From the NCBI GenBank assembly GCA_000181795.3, contig CM012953.1:5170395-5234394 (forward strand): DNA of 64,000 bases, given 5' to 3'. Positions 1 through 11,900 of the stretch are shown piece by piece (within the stretch, counting starts at the first letter, position 1; each line of letters starts with the position of its first letter). The DNA is from Trichinella spiralis. Lineage: Eukaryota; Nematoda; Enoplea; Trichinellida; Trichinellidae. Under the pieces are notes generated by a model that was given only the letters and a program-made list of their open reading frames with translations, did not search any database and had not been told where the DNA came from. Both the position numbers and the translations under genes were made by a program.

Positions 1-2030
1 AAATTTCCAGAAACTCTTTGAAAATGTTTTCCGTAAAAAAAGTTACTGATTGAAAGCACTTTTTACAGTACCCAGATGTTTTTTGGTTGATGTTTTTTCG
101 ATATTGAAAAAAGCATAAAGGAAAAGGAAATAGAATTTTAGTTTCTCGCGTTTTTTTGCAAATTTATCAATAATATTGCAAAATTTTTATTGACGTGAAT
201 AATATTTACTTTTTCTTTAAATATTTCTACTTTGAAACAAGCAAAATGATGTTTTTTCATTTGCTGCTTTTTTGTTGCTGTTGTTGAACGTTTAAACTTT
301 TGTAATGTTTTCGAAGTTAATGGAAAAGGGTAAAAAACGACTGACATTAATCTGTTTTATCAATTCCGCATTCCAATCTAACCTGCCAAAAAGCTGCTAA
401 TGGTCAAAAGTTTAGTTTTGATTTTAATGAAAATTTTATTTTCTAAAAATTTACTGTCGGTCGGTTTTTATTGCATCAGGTAAAAAATTACAATAGGCGA
501 AAAATATTTTGGTTGAGTGAAATTTCGAAATATGCTATGTGAACTGTTGTTTTTTCAGTTCTTTTATTTTTTCTTTGTTTTCTGCTACGATTGTGAAAAT
601 TTCGCATTGCTCACTGGTTTGCATGCTTTACATTGCAGAATTGTTGAATTTAAATATTTGCACTGGTGGGAGAATTTGAAAAGCCGGCTTCCGTGTGAAA
701 ATTGCAACAATCAAGTGTTTCCGGTAAATTTTCTCGAGTTCGTTTCAAATTTGCTATCGCATTTTTCAAAAAAGTGATGAGCATCAAATGTGCTGCTCCT
801 TTTTTTTCACATCACAGCCGCGCCCTTATGATGATAATTTTTTTTGTTTTCAATTCATTGAATTCTTCTTTTTTTCGTTGGAGAAAAAACTGCCGCTTTT
901 GAAATTGCTGCTGATGACCTGATCTTATAAGTTGACGCTGTTTTTCTCTACGCCAATTGTCAGCCATATCAGCGAATCAACTCTTCAAGGCACAGTAAGC
1001 ATACTGTTACTGTTGCCCTTATTACTGTTCCATCATTGCATTTGTTTTCAATATGCCAGTTTCAACTTTTTCATCGGTTCATCATAATTAAATTTTTGTT
1101 TCCTTGAGAAAAAAAAATAATATTCAAATTTGTTGCAACCATCAGTGCTTTCAATTGTTTTCATCTAGCTTATTTATCAGGTAAGCAGTTCAGCAAAAAA
1201 ATAATTCATTTTAGTAATGATAGAAAAAAAAACAAAGAAAATTACTCGGATAAATGTTTTTTTTTATTTATAAGCAGTCTGTTGTCTGGTTTTATTTGAA
1301 TCAATTTTCACGGTACCGTGCTATGCAAGTTTAACTTTTCGGCATTCTAAGATACTTGCTTTTCGAAAGGTCAACGTATGTTTGACATTTCTTATATTAT
1401 TATAAAAATAAGTTCGATTCGAGAAGCTTCTGCACTGTTTTCGTACTATTGATAAAGTGAATTTTGTTTGTGAATAATAAAACATGAATTTATTATGCCA
1501 ATTATCCCATAGTCAGCATTCTCGTATGCAGACTAGCAGCTGTTCAATAGCACAGCAGCAGGCACATTAAAATGCCAGTTTTGCAAAACTATATTATTGT
1601 AACTATTACTTTATTGCGTTATTTCATTTATTCACAAACCATGGAGGCATGTCGTATTTTCTTACAGTGTGTTCATTGGTTGAGTTCAATGATCTCAATG
1701 CAAAAATACACTACTTTTTGTTTCGTTTCGTTTTGTTTTATTTTTGATAATTTAATTATTTCTATTTCGATATTAAAATTTCCATTGTAAAGTAAGTCAT
1801 CGACAATTATTTCGGTATTTTGATAGCTATTATTGTGTTATTGAAGCTATTAAAGTTATTCTAGTAGCGGTAAACAGTTTCAATGGGTCGATATTGTTTC
1901 CGCATGTGTATTCCATTGCATCGTATAATTGATTGTTTACTCGTCGAAAGTTTTCGCATGTGCATATTTTTGCATTTATTTGCGTTTGAGCTTTACACTG
2001 ATTGGCTTGTTATTGTACTTTAAGGGAGAA
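1..2030. other. AT-rich non-coding DNA left of the PDZ-LIM gene
   Basis: Homopolymer-rich AT DNA. The open frames are short, T-rich (Phe/Leu/Ser) and lack splice or family support. It may be intron or upstream DNA of the PDZ-LIM gene. Nothing else seen. Confidence 0.5.
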
Positions 2031-2600
2031 AGTGCAGCCTTCCGGCGTATTGTCGAAGCGTTCAGAAGTTTCTCCATTGAACGCAAGTGGTGGAGTTTGT
2101 AGCGAGTTGACGACAACCATGCCGACGGAATCACCGAAAAAAGAGTTTACGGTATGCATGCTGATTGCTTATTGGAATCTCTTGTCGTGTTCTTTTTCTC
2201 CATTTTCTGGGACAATAGTTGTGCTGTTGTGATGCAACGGCATTCGCTTGAGAATTGTCCACGCAAAGGTTGGGGGGTCAGCGCGACTGATACATCGCTT
2301 TGGTATGCAGGCTCGCCGCTGTCCGGCCAATGTAATTAATGTCAGGACGTTCACATGACGGTCACTTGGAACTGCTTTGTACCGAATAGTCGTGGCCGAC
2401 TGGAGTTGGCCCACTGTAATGTTCCTGATGTCGTCCGTCCTACATCCGGCATGCTTGGTTGCTTGTCTGCAAATAGTTGACATTACTGACCGCGTCCATT
2501 ATGATATCACAGTTTCGGCGTTAAATTTGACTGACCTGTCGTCCCAGGAGCCATTGTCTATTCTGGGCACTCTGAGCAGTTTGGCCACTCACTTTTATCA
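2031..2600. other. GC-richer island holding the putative first PDZ-LIM exon
   Basis: About 570 bases are visibly richer in GC and CpG than either flank. The block includes the putative first coding exon (2119-2151). The remainder (about 2230-2590) has no recognisable coding content and could be a promoter, an alternative first exon or an old insertion. Confidence 0.35.
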
Positions 2601-5600
2601 TTTACTCTTTTCAATATTTTTTTTCCATTTTAGCTTATTATTTTTTGAAGAGAGGCTGAATGTTTTTTTTCTCTAATTTTTTCCTCATGTACAAAATGAG
2701 TTCAAAATTATTATTATGATTTTTTAACTTATTGACAATTGCTTCTTTCTTCCTTTTCCTTTTCTTTTTTTCTCCATTTCTTGCCAAGGTCGACGCTTAG
2801 CACTATCGTCCGATATCAATCAATGCGTGACAATTTGCTGCTTTTCCAAAACTTGTTCATCAAGGTGGAAATTTTGCTCCACCACCATCATCATATTTTT
2901 GTTTTTCTGCTTTCTAACTGTTCACATTTTGAGCATTCAATGGTTATTCATTATTCATATATTTTCAGATGATAGTGGAAAATAAAACTCTTGAACAAGC
3001 GACAACATCATTGCAAGAGAACAAACAATTGGCTAATAGCTTTGATAGAAAATTGAGCTTGGAAGATAGTGGACATTTCGGTGGCGAATCGGATGATACT
3101 GATGAAAGACTTTCAGCAGTAAGTTTTTATTCATTACTTTTCTTTGTTCTCACGTCATATGACAATTATTAATTATTGGAAAAGCTTCCATGTGAAGCAT
3201 TTCATTTGCAAGTGATTGATGATAATCATAACGATTCGACAGTTTTTGCATTTCATATAATACGTGATCATTTTGAGTTTTACAAATGTTGAAGATAAGA
3301 TTGTTGGATGATTAGAAGCGCAGGTGTATGTCAGGGTCGAATCTTTATAACATTTTGATTATTTTTGTTCACTTGTCAGCGGTGACAAGATTGACAAATT
3401 TTTCGACAGAAAATCTGATCCATATAAGCAGTATGGATTTTGATGACAATTTTCAACTTTACAATATACCATTGGACGACTTTTCTTCTGTCACACTGTT
3501 ATTTATTATCATTGTCTGTTTGCTTTTTCAGCATTACTACATCTACGACGATACAGTTTATTTGTTTACTTTGTCTTCTGACAAATATTTGAACTTGTAA
3601 TAGAAAAAATAGTTATGCTGAAAAGTCAAGCAATCAACTGAGGCTTTTCCCAAATGTATTCACAAAAATGTTTCAAGCGTTACTGAGGAAATTGTACAGT
3701 TGTAATGTTGTCTGCTAGTAATTGCATTGGAAGGTAACAAAAAATGAAAATAAAATTCAAATTCAACAAAAAGTGAATTTGCATGTATGGTTTCATTTGT
3801 ATATGCAGTTTTGTCCAATACTTTGATTGTTGCTAATTTCGAATTTGCAAATAAGGATATGAAATCAATATTGCATGCACAAACATGTACGGGCTAAATG
3901 GGTTAGGTATAGTTGAAATTGGTGCAAATAGCTGAGGTTTCACCCTTTGACTTCTATCTGACCAGTATGCTTTAAACAAATTGGCTAGATGTTTGGAATT
4001 TGAAAATTTTTCAATATTAACATGACACTGATTGACAACCGTTAAGGCTTCTTTTTGTATTGTCTGTAAGGATGAAAGTATCGTTCGAAAGCAAGAGACA
4101 ATTCCGGTTGACCCGGTGGAGTTGTTGATACGCCTGCGTTGTTTGATAGTCAACTTTTACAGCTAATTGTCATTTCATACGGTTTGACGATGCGTTTTGG
4201 AATGCTGTCAACATGCCCAACCAAATTACACCTGCTTTGCGTCTTGTGACCTGATTTGCTTATAAATCAACAAGCATTTTGCATTGTGAATATTCTTTCA
4301 ATAGGAATAGGGAATTTCAATAATTCCATTCTGCCACCTTTATTCATGCATTCATTCAATGCAACATCTATTCTTTGACATTGATATGCACTTTCACTTT
4401 GTATTATGTTTTGTAAAATTAAATTTGTTTTTTTTCAATACTTTCAGAGCCCAGGAACGCTTGATTCACCGTCATCTAATGTGACAAGGTTAAATATTAA
4501 CATAAATGGCAAGCAGGATGTGAAATTGTTGACTATGGGCAACTGTTATGGAAAATTGACACCTCCTGCAGCCAAGTAATTTTAATTTATAAATTTATTT
4601 TATCTTTTTCTTTATTTTTTATTTAAAATTTATTCAAGTAATGGAATTGAAGAAGTGAATAATACCATGCAATCTCCAGTGAATGTAACGAAATTAGCAT
4701 TTGAATTGAATGGTACGATAAATGGACTAATTAAACGTTTGTAAATTTATTAATTACAATTCGTAGATGGTCTACAAAAATCAGAAAACGGGATTCGACG
4801 TGTTAGCGCAGATGGCTCAGAACTCACTTATGTCTGTAATTTGGTGCGCTTTCAAAAAGAACGAAATTTTGGCTTCACGTTGAAAGGCGGTCTCAATTCC
4901 GGTGAACCTTTGAGAATTGATCAAGTTACACCAGGTAATTTAAAAAAAAAACATTTACACCCAAATTTTATTATTATTATTATTATTATTATAGCAGAAT
5001 TTATCATCTGTCCGCTTAATCTTTGTTTCAGGCCTTTCTGCTGATCGTGCTGGCGTCAAAGCTGGCGATATTTTGGTATCAGTGAATGGTGCTTTGGTTC
5101 GAGATGATTTGATCGGCAAGGCTAATATGATGATAAAAGAGGCAGTATTTGTATCTCATGTTGAGTTGGTTTTGGAAAAGTCAGAAAAAGAGCAAAGTAA
5201 TAATTTTTTAACAACAATTTAACAATATTTCACACTTTATCCAATATATATTTTTTTTATTACAGGTGAAACGAATTCTGCCATCTCAACGCCCAGAAAG
5301 TTGAGTTCATCAAGCAAAGATTTTACAGCCACAGGCCAGTCGAATTCAACAAATTTGTTTCTTCAGCGAAGAGCAATGTTTGAAAAGCTGTCTGCAGCTG
5401 AAAGCGATGCTCATCCTGCTAAAACCGATTTTCGAAGTGAACCCAAGTACAAATTTCTTTAATTTCAACTTGCTTCGTTCACACTTGTATTTAAATTCTG
5501 CACTATTAATTAATGCTTTATTATAACTAACTTCAGTTGTAAATTTGTTACAATATTTAAATATCATTTTTTCTTATTGTTTTTGTTAGCATTAAGATTA

Positions 5601-7613
5601 ATATTGACCGATTTTAAATTTGAAAGTATAATAATAATAATATAATAATAATAAATAATTTTATTATTCAGTTTAATGTCACATTTAGCATTTAATAGAA
5701 GCATTTTTCGTAAAAAGAAATTATTTAAGCGACCGTTGATGTATTCATTTCCTAAAATTATTGCAAGTAAAGCACAGCACGCTTTATTTGCTTCTTGACG
5801 CTTGTAGTGCCATTGAGATAAAATGCTACCACGTTTGTCTGTCTGACTTTGTCATTTGATAGAAAAAACTGTCGACTCTAAGAAAATCGACAACAAAAAG
5901 GCATAGCTCGAAAAATAAATCACTGAAGTTTTTGACAATTTTTTAAAATTGTTTTGCACACAGTTAAACTTTAAACAGCATGTGTATAAAATATTCGAAC
6001 AGATTTCTATTTAAGAAAATAATTGCTTTTCTTTTTCAAGAATAAAATCATTAAAGATCAGTTTTGCAAGTATTTTTATGTATTCCTCTTTTTTTTTTTT
6101 ATTAAAAATTGTAATTACAAATAAGAATGATAAATGAATTCATCATTGTTCATGCATGCAAGTTGAAATAATTTTCTATATTTTTTATTAGGACTGAAAT
6201 TATTGAAGATATGAAAGAAATTTCTGCACAGAAAATTCCATATGTAAATAATACAAATATTGGAAATTCAGTGACCAGTCGACCGAATGTTGGCTATCGT
6301 GTAGTTTCCATGTATGAGCCTAGGCAACCTGGACGCATATCTGATTTCATTCCGGAATATGAACGCAAAGAAGAAACATCGAATAGTAATTTTTTTAGAT
6401 TTATTCATTTTTGTTTGTTTAGAATTTTGAGTAAAATTAATTTATTTTGAAGATTACGCGAGCACCTATAATGCAATGAATGAATGTGTCACAGGAAGCT
6501 ATCGACGAACCCCATCTGACTGTTGTCCAACTTTGATTCGCAATTACGATCTCGGAAATTGCAATACAAATTTAGCAGTCGGTATGGCTTTGCCTTCTTA
6601 CAGAGACGAAATTTCATTTGTTGATTTTGAAGCAGAGCCTGACGATGCATCATTGGTAAGAAATATATTGTATTGCATTTAGTTTGTTCAATGGTATTTT
6701 ATAAAATTTGAATTCATGGCACATTTGAAAAATACATAGTTAAATAACAAATGTTGTTATATGATCCGATTATTCTGGAAAGTCGAATTTTGTTTAAAAT
6801 GGTTTATTTTTATTTTATTTAATTTTAAATATTATTTTTAGAGCAAACCAAAGCACAACTGTACCACATTGAAAACTTCAACGAATAAGATTGGCAACAA
6901 TAGAAATGTGACTAACAGTTGGCGAGCTGTAGACAACAACACCAGCATGGAATTCAAATATTGGAACATGGCTGCCAATGCAGCTGAACTAGATGCTTCC
7001 GTTTTGGGATGCAATAACAACAACAGTGCAGTAATGAATGGCAACAGCAACTTTTGCAGCAACACGAAAAGTGCAGCAGCTTCGTCAATGCGACATCAGG
7101 CATACAATCACTGGCTTGTACAGGAAGCGGAACATCGGCGTCTGTCCGACCAATTGCTTTCTGAACGCACTGCTAGAAATAATCATCCAGATGAAGGGAA
7201 AAAGAAAATGCCAACACCGCAAGCAGTAAGCGCAAGTCACCTTTGTTCTCACTGCAACAAGGAACTTGGTAATAAAATTCGTTTTTTTTCATATGTTCAT
7301 ATGTTTTATCAAAAATTCATTATTGAAATATTTATTCTTTCAATTATTATTCCAGGTCACGGAGCTGCAATGAGCATTGAATCATTGAAACTTTTCTATC
7401 ACTTGAGTTGTTTCAAGTGCTATGTTTGTGGTGTAAAGCTTGGCGATGGAGCCGTAGGAGCGGATGTTCGTGTTCGATGCGGTAAATTGCACTGCCAGTC
7501 TTGCTACAGCAACGACGAAGGTATGTATGCATGTGCGAACTTTATTTTTTTTCTATCTCAAAAGTAGTAATTATTTTTGTATTTTAGCAGGCTACCGTCT
7601 CAGTGAAGTTTGA
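2119..7613 (+). CDS. LMO7: PDZ and LIM domain protein, LMO7 family
   Basis: Twelve exons join in frame to 636 aa: 2119-2151, 2969-3118, 4448-4575, 4639-4712, 4767-4934, 5032-5196, 5266-5446, 6192-6385, 6453-6655, 6842-7268, 7356-7520, 7591-7613. A PDZ domain covers about residues 148-237, with carboxylate-binding loop NFGFTLKGG and the motif AGVKAGDILVSVNG. A C-terminal LIM domain runs from C567: Cx2C, H590, C593, C596, C599, then C621x2C624. The stretch HGAAMSIESLKLFYHLSCFK closely follows the LMO7/LIMCH1 LIM. LMO7 relatives act at adherens junctions and on actomyosin. The N-terminal calponin-homology domain of vertebrate LMO7 is not seen, so this is a short form or upstream exons lie outside the window. 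Start ATG 2119 is the least certain part: the frame is open back to about 2002 and ATG 2969 is an alternative. The other exons are well supported by phase and homology. Confidence 0.83.
3119..4447 (+). other. Intron of the PDZ-LIM gene
   Basis: A 1.3-kb AT-rich intron between GTAAGT at 3119 and ACTTTCAG at 4447. Two frames of about 90-106 codons inside (3328-3600 plus, 3833-4153 minus) show no domain and are taken as chance. Confidence 0.7.
4967..4992. repeat. (ATT)n microsatellite
   Basis: About eight to nine TTA/ATT units inside a PDZ-LIM intron. Confidence 0.9.
5447..6191 (+). other. Intron of the PDZ-LIM gene
   Basis: A 745-bp AT-rich intron ending TTTTTTATTAG at 6191. It contains an ATA/TAA-rich stretch near 5630-5660. 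No gene seen. Confidence 0.7.
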
Positions 7614-8992
7614 AAAAGTATATTTCGAGCTTTTGCTGAATGATATGTCGAAAAATATTTGGTCGTGAAAAAAATTTAGTTTTGCTTCATTTTTTTAACA
7701 TAAGGAAAACAACTCTGCTTACTTTTCTTCTTCTGTTTAGTCATGGAAGAATGATTAATCTGAAATTCAGCAACTCTTCAAACTTGACTGATTGTTTCCT
7801 TATTTGTTTTGCGACCGCTAACTGTTATATATATATATATACTTTAGAAGTAAAATAAACTCAACCTTTAGATTTTTTCTTGCATATTCTGTTTACTCAC
7901 CATTCACCGCTCTGCTTAATTATAATTATATACGGATATTATACTTATTACATTACGTAAAGAAAAATATTTTTTCTGTTGGCAAATTCAAACTCTAGTA
8001 ACGTGAATAAAAACTATTTATTCATTTATTTCATTTTAGCAACTAAACTGATTCGACAAATATTTAAAGTGAAATATTATTGTTATTTATCATTTTATAA
8101 TTTACGATGGTGCTGCTGTATTACTCTATGTGTATAATTGCAATTATAACTAAATGGAAATATGTAAGCTACGTTCTATTGCATCTAATAAAACCACTCA
8201 AGCCACGGATCAACAACCTTCTCCCAGACAGGGGCTGGATGACATGTAAGTGAATGAAAATACAAATTCGATGCTGTGCGCTGCGCGAAAGACTCTCAAT
8301 ATTGGCGGCAAGCTGGATGAGGCGAGATACAAAGCAATTTTAATGAGCATCGGTAAGATGGTTTCGTAACCTCTATTTCATTTCGTCTATTTCATTTTGA
8401 GAAGAGATGTTTGCACATATAATAAGTACTGCTGAATATCGATGCCATTTTTTCACGCGAACTACCAAGATTGTATAAATGCCAGATTTAAGAATATAGC
8501 TTTTATAGAACTATAGTAATGTGACATCTTCTGTATGAAATCTCAGTAGATCAGTAGTAGATGATCCATCTATCATGTTACTTGTCTTTAGGGCCGGATA
8601 ATTTGAAATAATGATGGGTTGGATCAGACTCGGGGTCGTAGGCTGCTGAGCCCTGGCCTAAGCAGTCGAGCACTTTACGATTTTCTAAGTAAATTTGATA
8701 GTTGTTTGCAATGGAACATTATTCGAAATTTTACAACGCAGAATTCAAAATAGTTCTGTTATTATATGTGTAGCAATAATGAAAATCTATCTGGCAATGG
8801 GCTACTTTGCACTGATAAAGTGAAAAATGTTGTTGGTATTTTTTAATAGAAAAATAAATCAACGTGGATTAAACGATTCAACAACGAGAAAACGTCATTT
8901 GTAATAAAATAACACGCACAAATAAATATAAGAGAACAAATAGATGGATAGATAATCCAAAAGGCTAGAAACGCCGAATGCGTGCTTTTTGC
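7614..8992. other. Convergent intergenic region
   Basis: This lies between the 3' ends of the PDZ-LIM gene (plus) and the Patched-related gene (minus) and holds both 3' UTRs. A slightly GC-richer patch at about 8190-8670 (CCCAGACAGGGGCTGG, GTCGTAGGCTGCTGAGCCC) has no recognised feature. Confidence 0.6.
7854..7859 (+). terminator. Candidate polyadenylation signal of the PDZ-LIM gene
   Basis: AATAAA lies about 240 bases after the TGA of the PDZ-LIM gene, following a short TA repeat. It is the first canonical hexamer downstream on this strand. The cleavage site is not determined. Confidence 0.5.
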
Positions 8993-11900
8993 TCAAGTAC
9001 GCTTAACATACTGATGTACGTAGTAATTCAATGAATAAGGATTCTGAGTAGGAAAAGGCTGAAAAAGTGGTGGACGTACATTCATCACTGGAGTTCGAAA
9101 CTTAGATCGCCTGAAAGATGACTTGGGAAAAGTCGGCGGGTTAATATGAGAATGTGACAAATGAACTGGAGTCCCTCCAGATCCATATTGAACATTGTCA
9201 CACATCCAGAACCGCTTCCATTCTGGGAAAAGTTCTGCATCTTTATTATAATCGGTTTTCTTACTGGAGCAATGCTGACTTTGCGACTTATAAACCCAAT
9301 TTGTGGAGGATCCGTCATTTGCATTAGTTGACGTTTCATCTTGTTCACTGTCTTCGCTGGGCGTCTTGACTACTGGATCGCATGGATTTTCATCAATTTG
9401 CACAATTTTGCATGCTTGTGATCTTTGAAAATCATAGTCAATAAATCTAAATGTTCAATAACTGAAGAAATGAACTGAAAACATCACTGAGCTGTGATTG
9501 GATTGGGGAAATTTAGAACTTAGAACGTGGGGAATTTGTGCTGAAATTTCAATAACTTTGAAAAAGTTTAAAAGAATCATCATACAACAATACTTGTTGC
9601 TCTTACTGTCATTTTAAAAATTACGCAAAAATACCACTGACATTTCTCAACTTAAACTTTAATTTAATTAAATATTTTGATTAAAAGCACTATCTGTAAT
9701 TTTCAGTTGATTGAAAAAATTGGTAATAAAGTAAGAATAATAACGAAGTAAAACAGCAAAAATTTAAGCATAAAATACTTTACAGTACTATACACAGCAT
9801 AACTTATTCACTTTAGCATTTGACTAATTCAGTAAATCCATTTTTTAGCCAAACAATACTTTAAAATGTAAATAAACAAAATTTACCTACTACCGTGCAC
9901 AGAATAGGTGGTGGATGAATTTTTCAACAATACATCTGGTCGTATGGCCGCTACAATACGACTTTTCGTTGATTTACGAGCTTTATCCAAATGCTTATTT
10001 TTTCTTGTTTTTATAAACTTTTTCATATTTGCTAAATAAGTTCGGTCACTTTTTTCGCGGAACTTGATTTCGTAAAATTTTCGTACATAGTCCGAATCAA
10101 CTTTAGGGCCTTTACCAGCTGTTGGAATGTAGCATATGCTATTTGTTTTCTCTGAATCCGGACAACAACAGCCAAAGCAAAAGCAGCTGGTTTCATTGCA
10201 CCACTTTTTCAATGCTCTATTGCAAGCTGGAATATTGACAGTAAGAAGTAGCAAGCCGGCAGGAAGAAACAAGAAATAATGAAGCCAACAAAGAATCAAG
10301 TGAACTGTAAACAGTTTTAAATGATCAGAAAGTATCGGCGCACCAACCGCTAAAAGCGGAGTGAAAGCAAGCAAACTAATGACTGTTGAACTGAATAAGC
10401 TATGCAGAGTTGATTGGAATGCGTAAGCAATGCGTTTTGCAGCCGCTACATCCATCAAATTGCAATAATATGAACAAAAGCTAGTTGAAACCACAGTTGA
10501 ATGAAAAATGCCAGCTAAAAGCAACGCAGCAATTGGAGCATTGAAATCTATTTCCCAAATGTTTGCCAGTGCTATGGTTCCAGAAAGTATAGAATACTGA
10601 AAAACAACAACAATGATGGCCATTGCTGGTTTGGCAAAGAGTAGTAAAATGACAAAAAACACTATCAAAACTGTCGTGTTGAGCATTACAGCAGCGTCTG
10701 GGATGATGTAAGCATTGTGATACAAAAACGGGAATAAATTATTGTAAATAACTATTGGAAGGTTGTGCTTTGCTGCTACACTGTAAAGCTGGCGAACAAA
10801 GCTGTTGATGTAAAATGTTCCATGTTCATTTAGTTGAAATACAATTCTAAATTAATGTAAAATTCTTAATTTGTAATTTTTTGTCAGTTAAAATTTTAAA
10901 TTTAAAACAAAGACATATATTCAGTCATGAAAACAAAAAGTCTAACCTGGATTTTAAAATTACTTTCTTTCTGTCGTCTGTAACAATGTCATGCTGAAAG
11001 CCTGCGTATTTATCATTTTCTGTAAAATATAATTTTGCATTTTCAGCAAGCGATGCTTTCAAACGAGATAAGTTTGTTATTTGTTCTTTTGCATTCAAAT
11101 CTTCAAACCAGTAACGATACTTGCTTACATAGTTGCTTTGTTTTGTCCAATTTAGCAACGCTGATATGCCATCTTGTATCTGCTCATTATTGTAATTAAG
11201 CGGTTCATTAAAAACAAGTTCAACCTGGCTATTTAGATTGGAAAACTGCTCGCGATAATCGAGCCAAAATTCTGAAAATTTGCTCGCTGATGCCATAAAC
11301 ATTTCGGCACTGAGCTGCACATTGGTAATGCTGCATGTCCAACTGACAAAAATTATATATATGCAAGCTATTAGTAATGTCACAAATCGGACGTGTACAT
11401 TGCTTGTAAAAAAGCCAATTCTTCGGGAAAAAGACCTACTTTCATCAAGCAAACGACTTTGCAATAGCCGTATCTCTCTTCTATCATAGCTGTTTATAAC
11501 TGGATCTAAAATTAGCATGTATAATTTTACCGCAAATGTCCATAATCAAAACGTTGATATATACACTTGTACTGCTATATTAAAAATAAATGTAATTTTT
11601 TATTTCAAAATGATTTGTTTTTACAAAAATTCAACTTATACTTAAAACCCATCTCAATTAAAATCTGAGTAAAAGTTCATACCTGTAAAGTTAGTGTCAC
11701 CTTTCTGCCAGAATTTGAACCATTTAAGTCCAGATGCTTCCATTCGCCCAGAAAGATATAAAACCGTAGAAGAAAACAAAGATATAAAAACAACGGAGTA
11801 AAATGAACTCGTAGCAATGATGCGATTATAACTTGTAAATATGGTAAATGGTAAACAACAAGCAACTGTTGTGAAACTCAGTAAACAACAGAAAAGAATC

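Noticed and set aside
3328-4153. Two frames of 90 and 106 codons inside a PDZ-LIM intron
   Set aside because: They lie between well-phased exons, have AT-driven composition and no recognisable domain; the minus-strand one has no ATG start.
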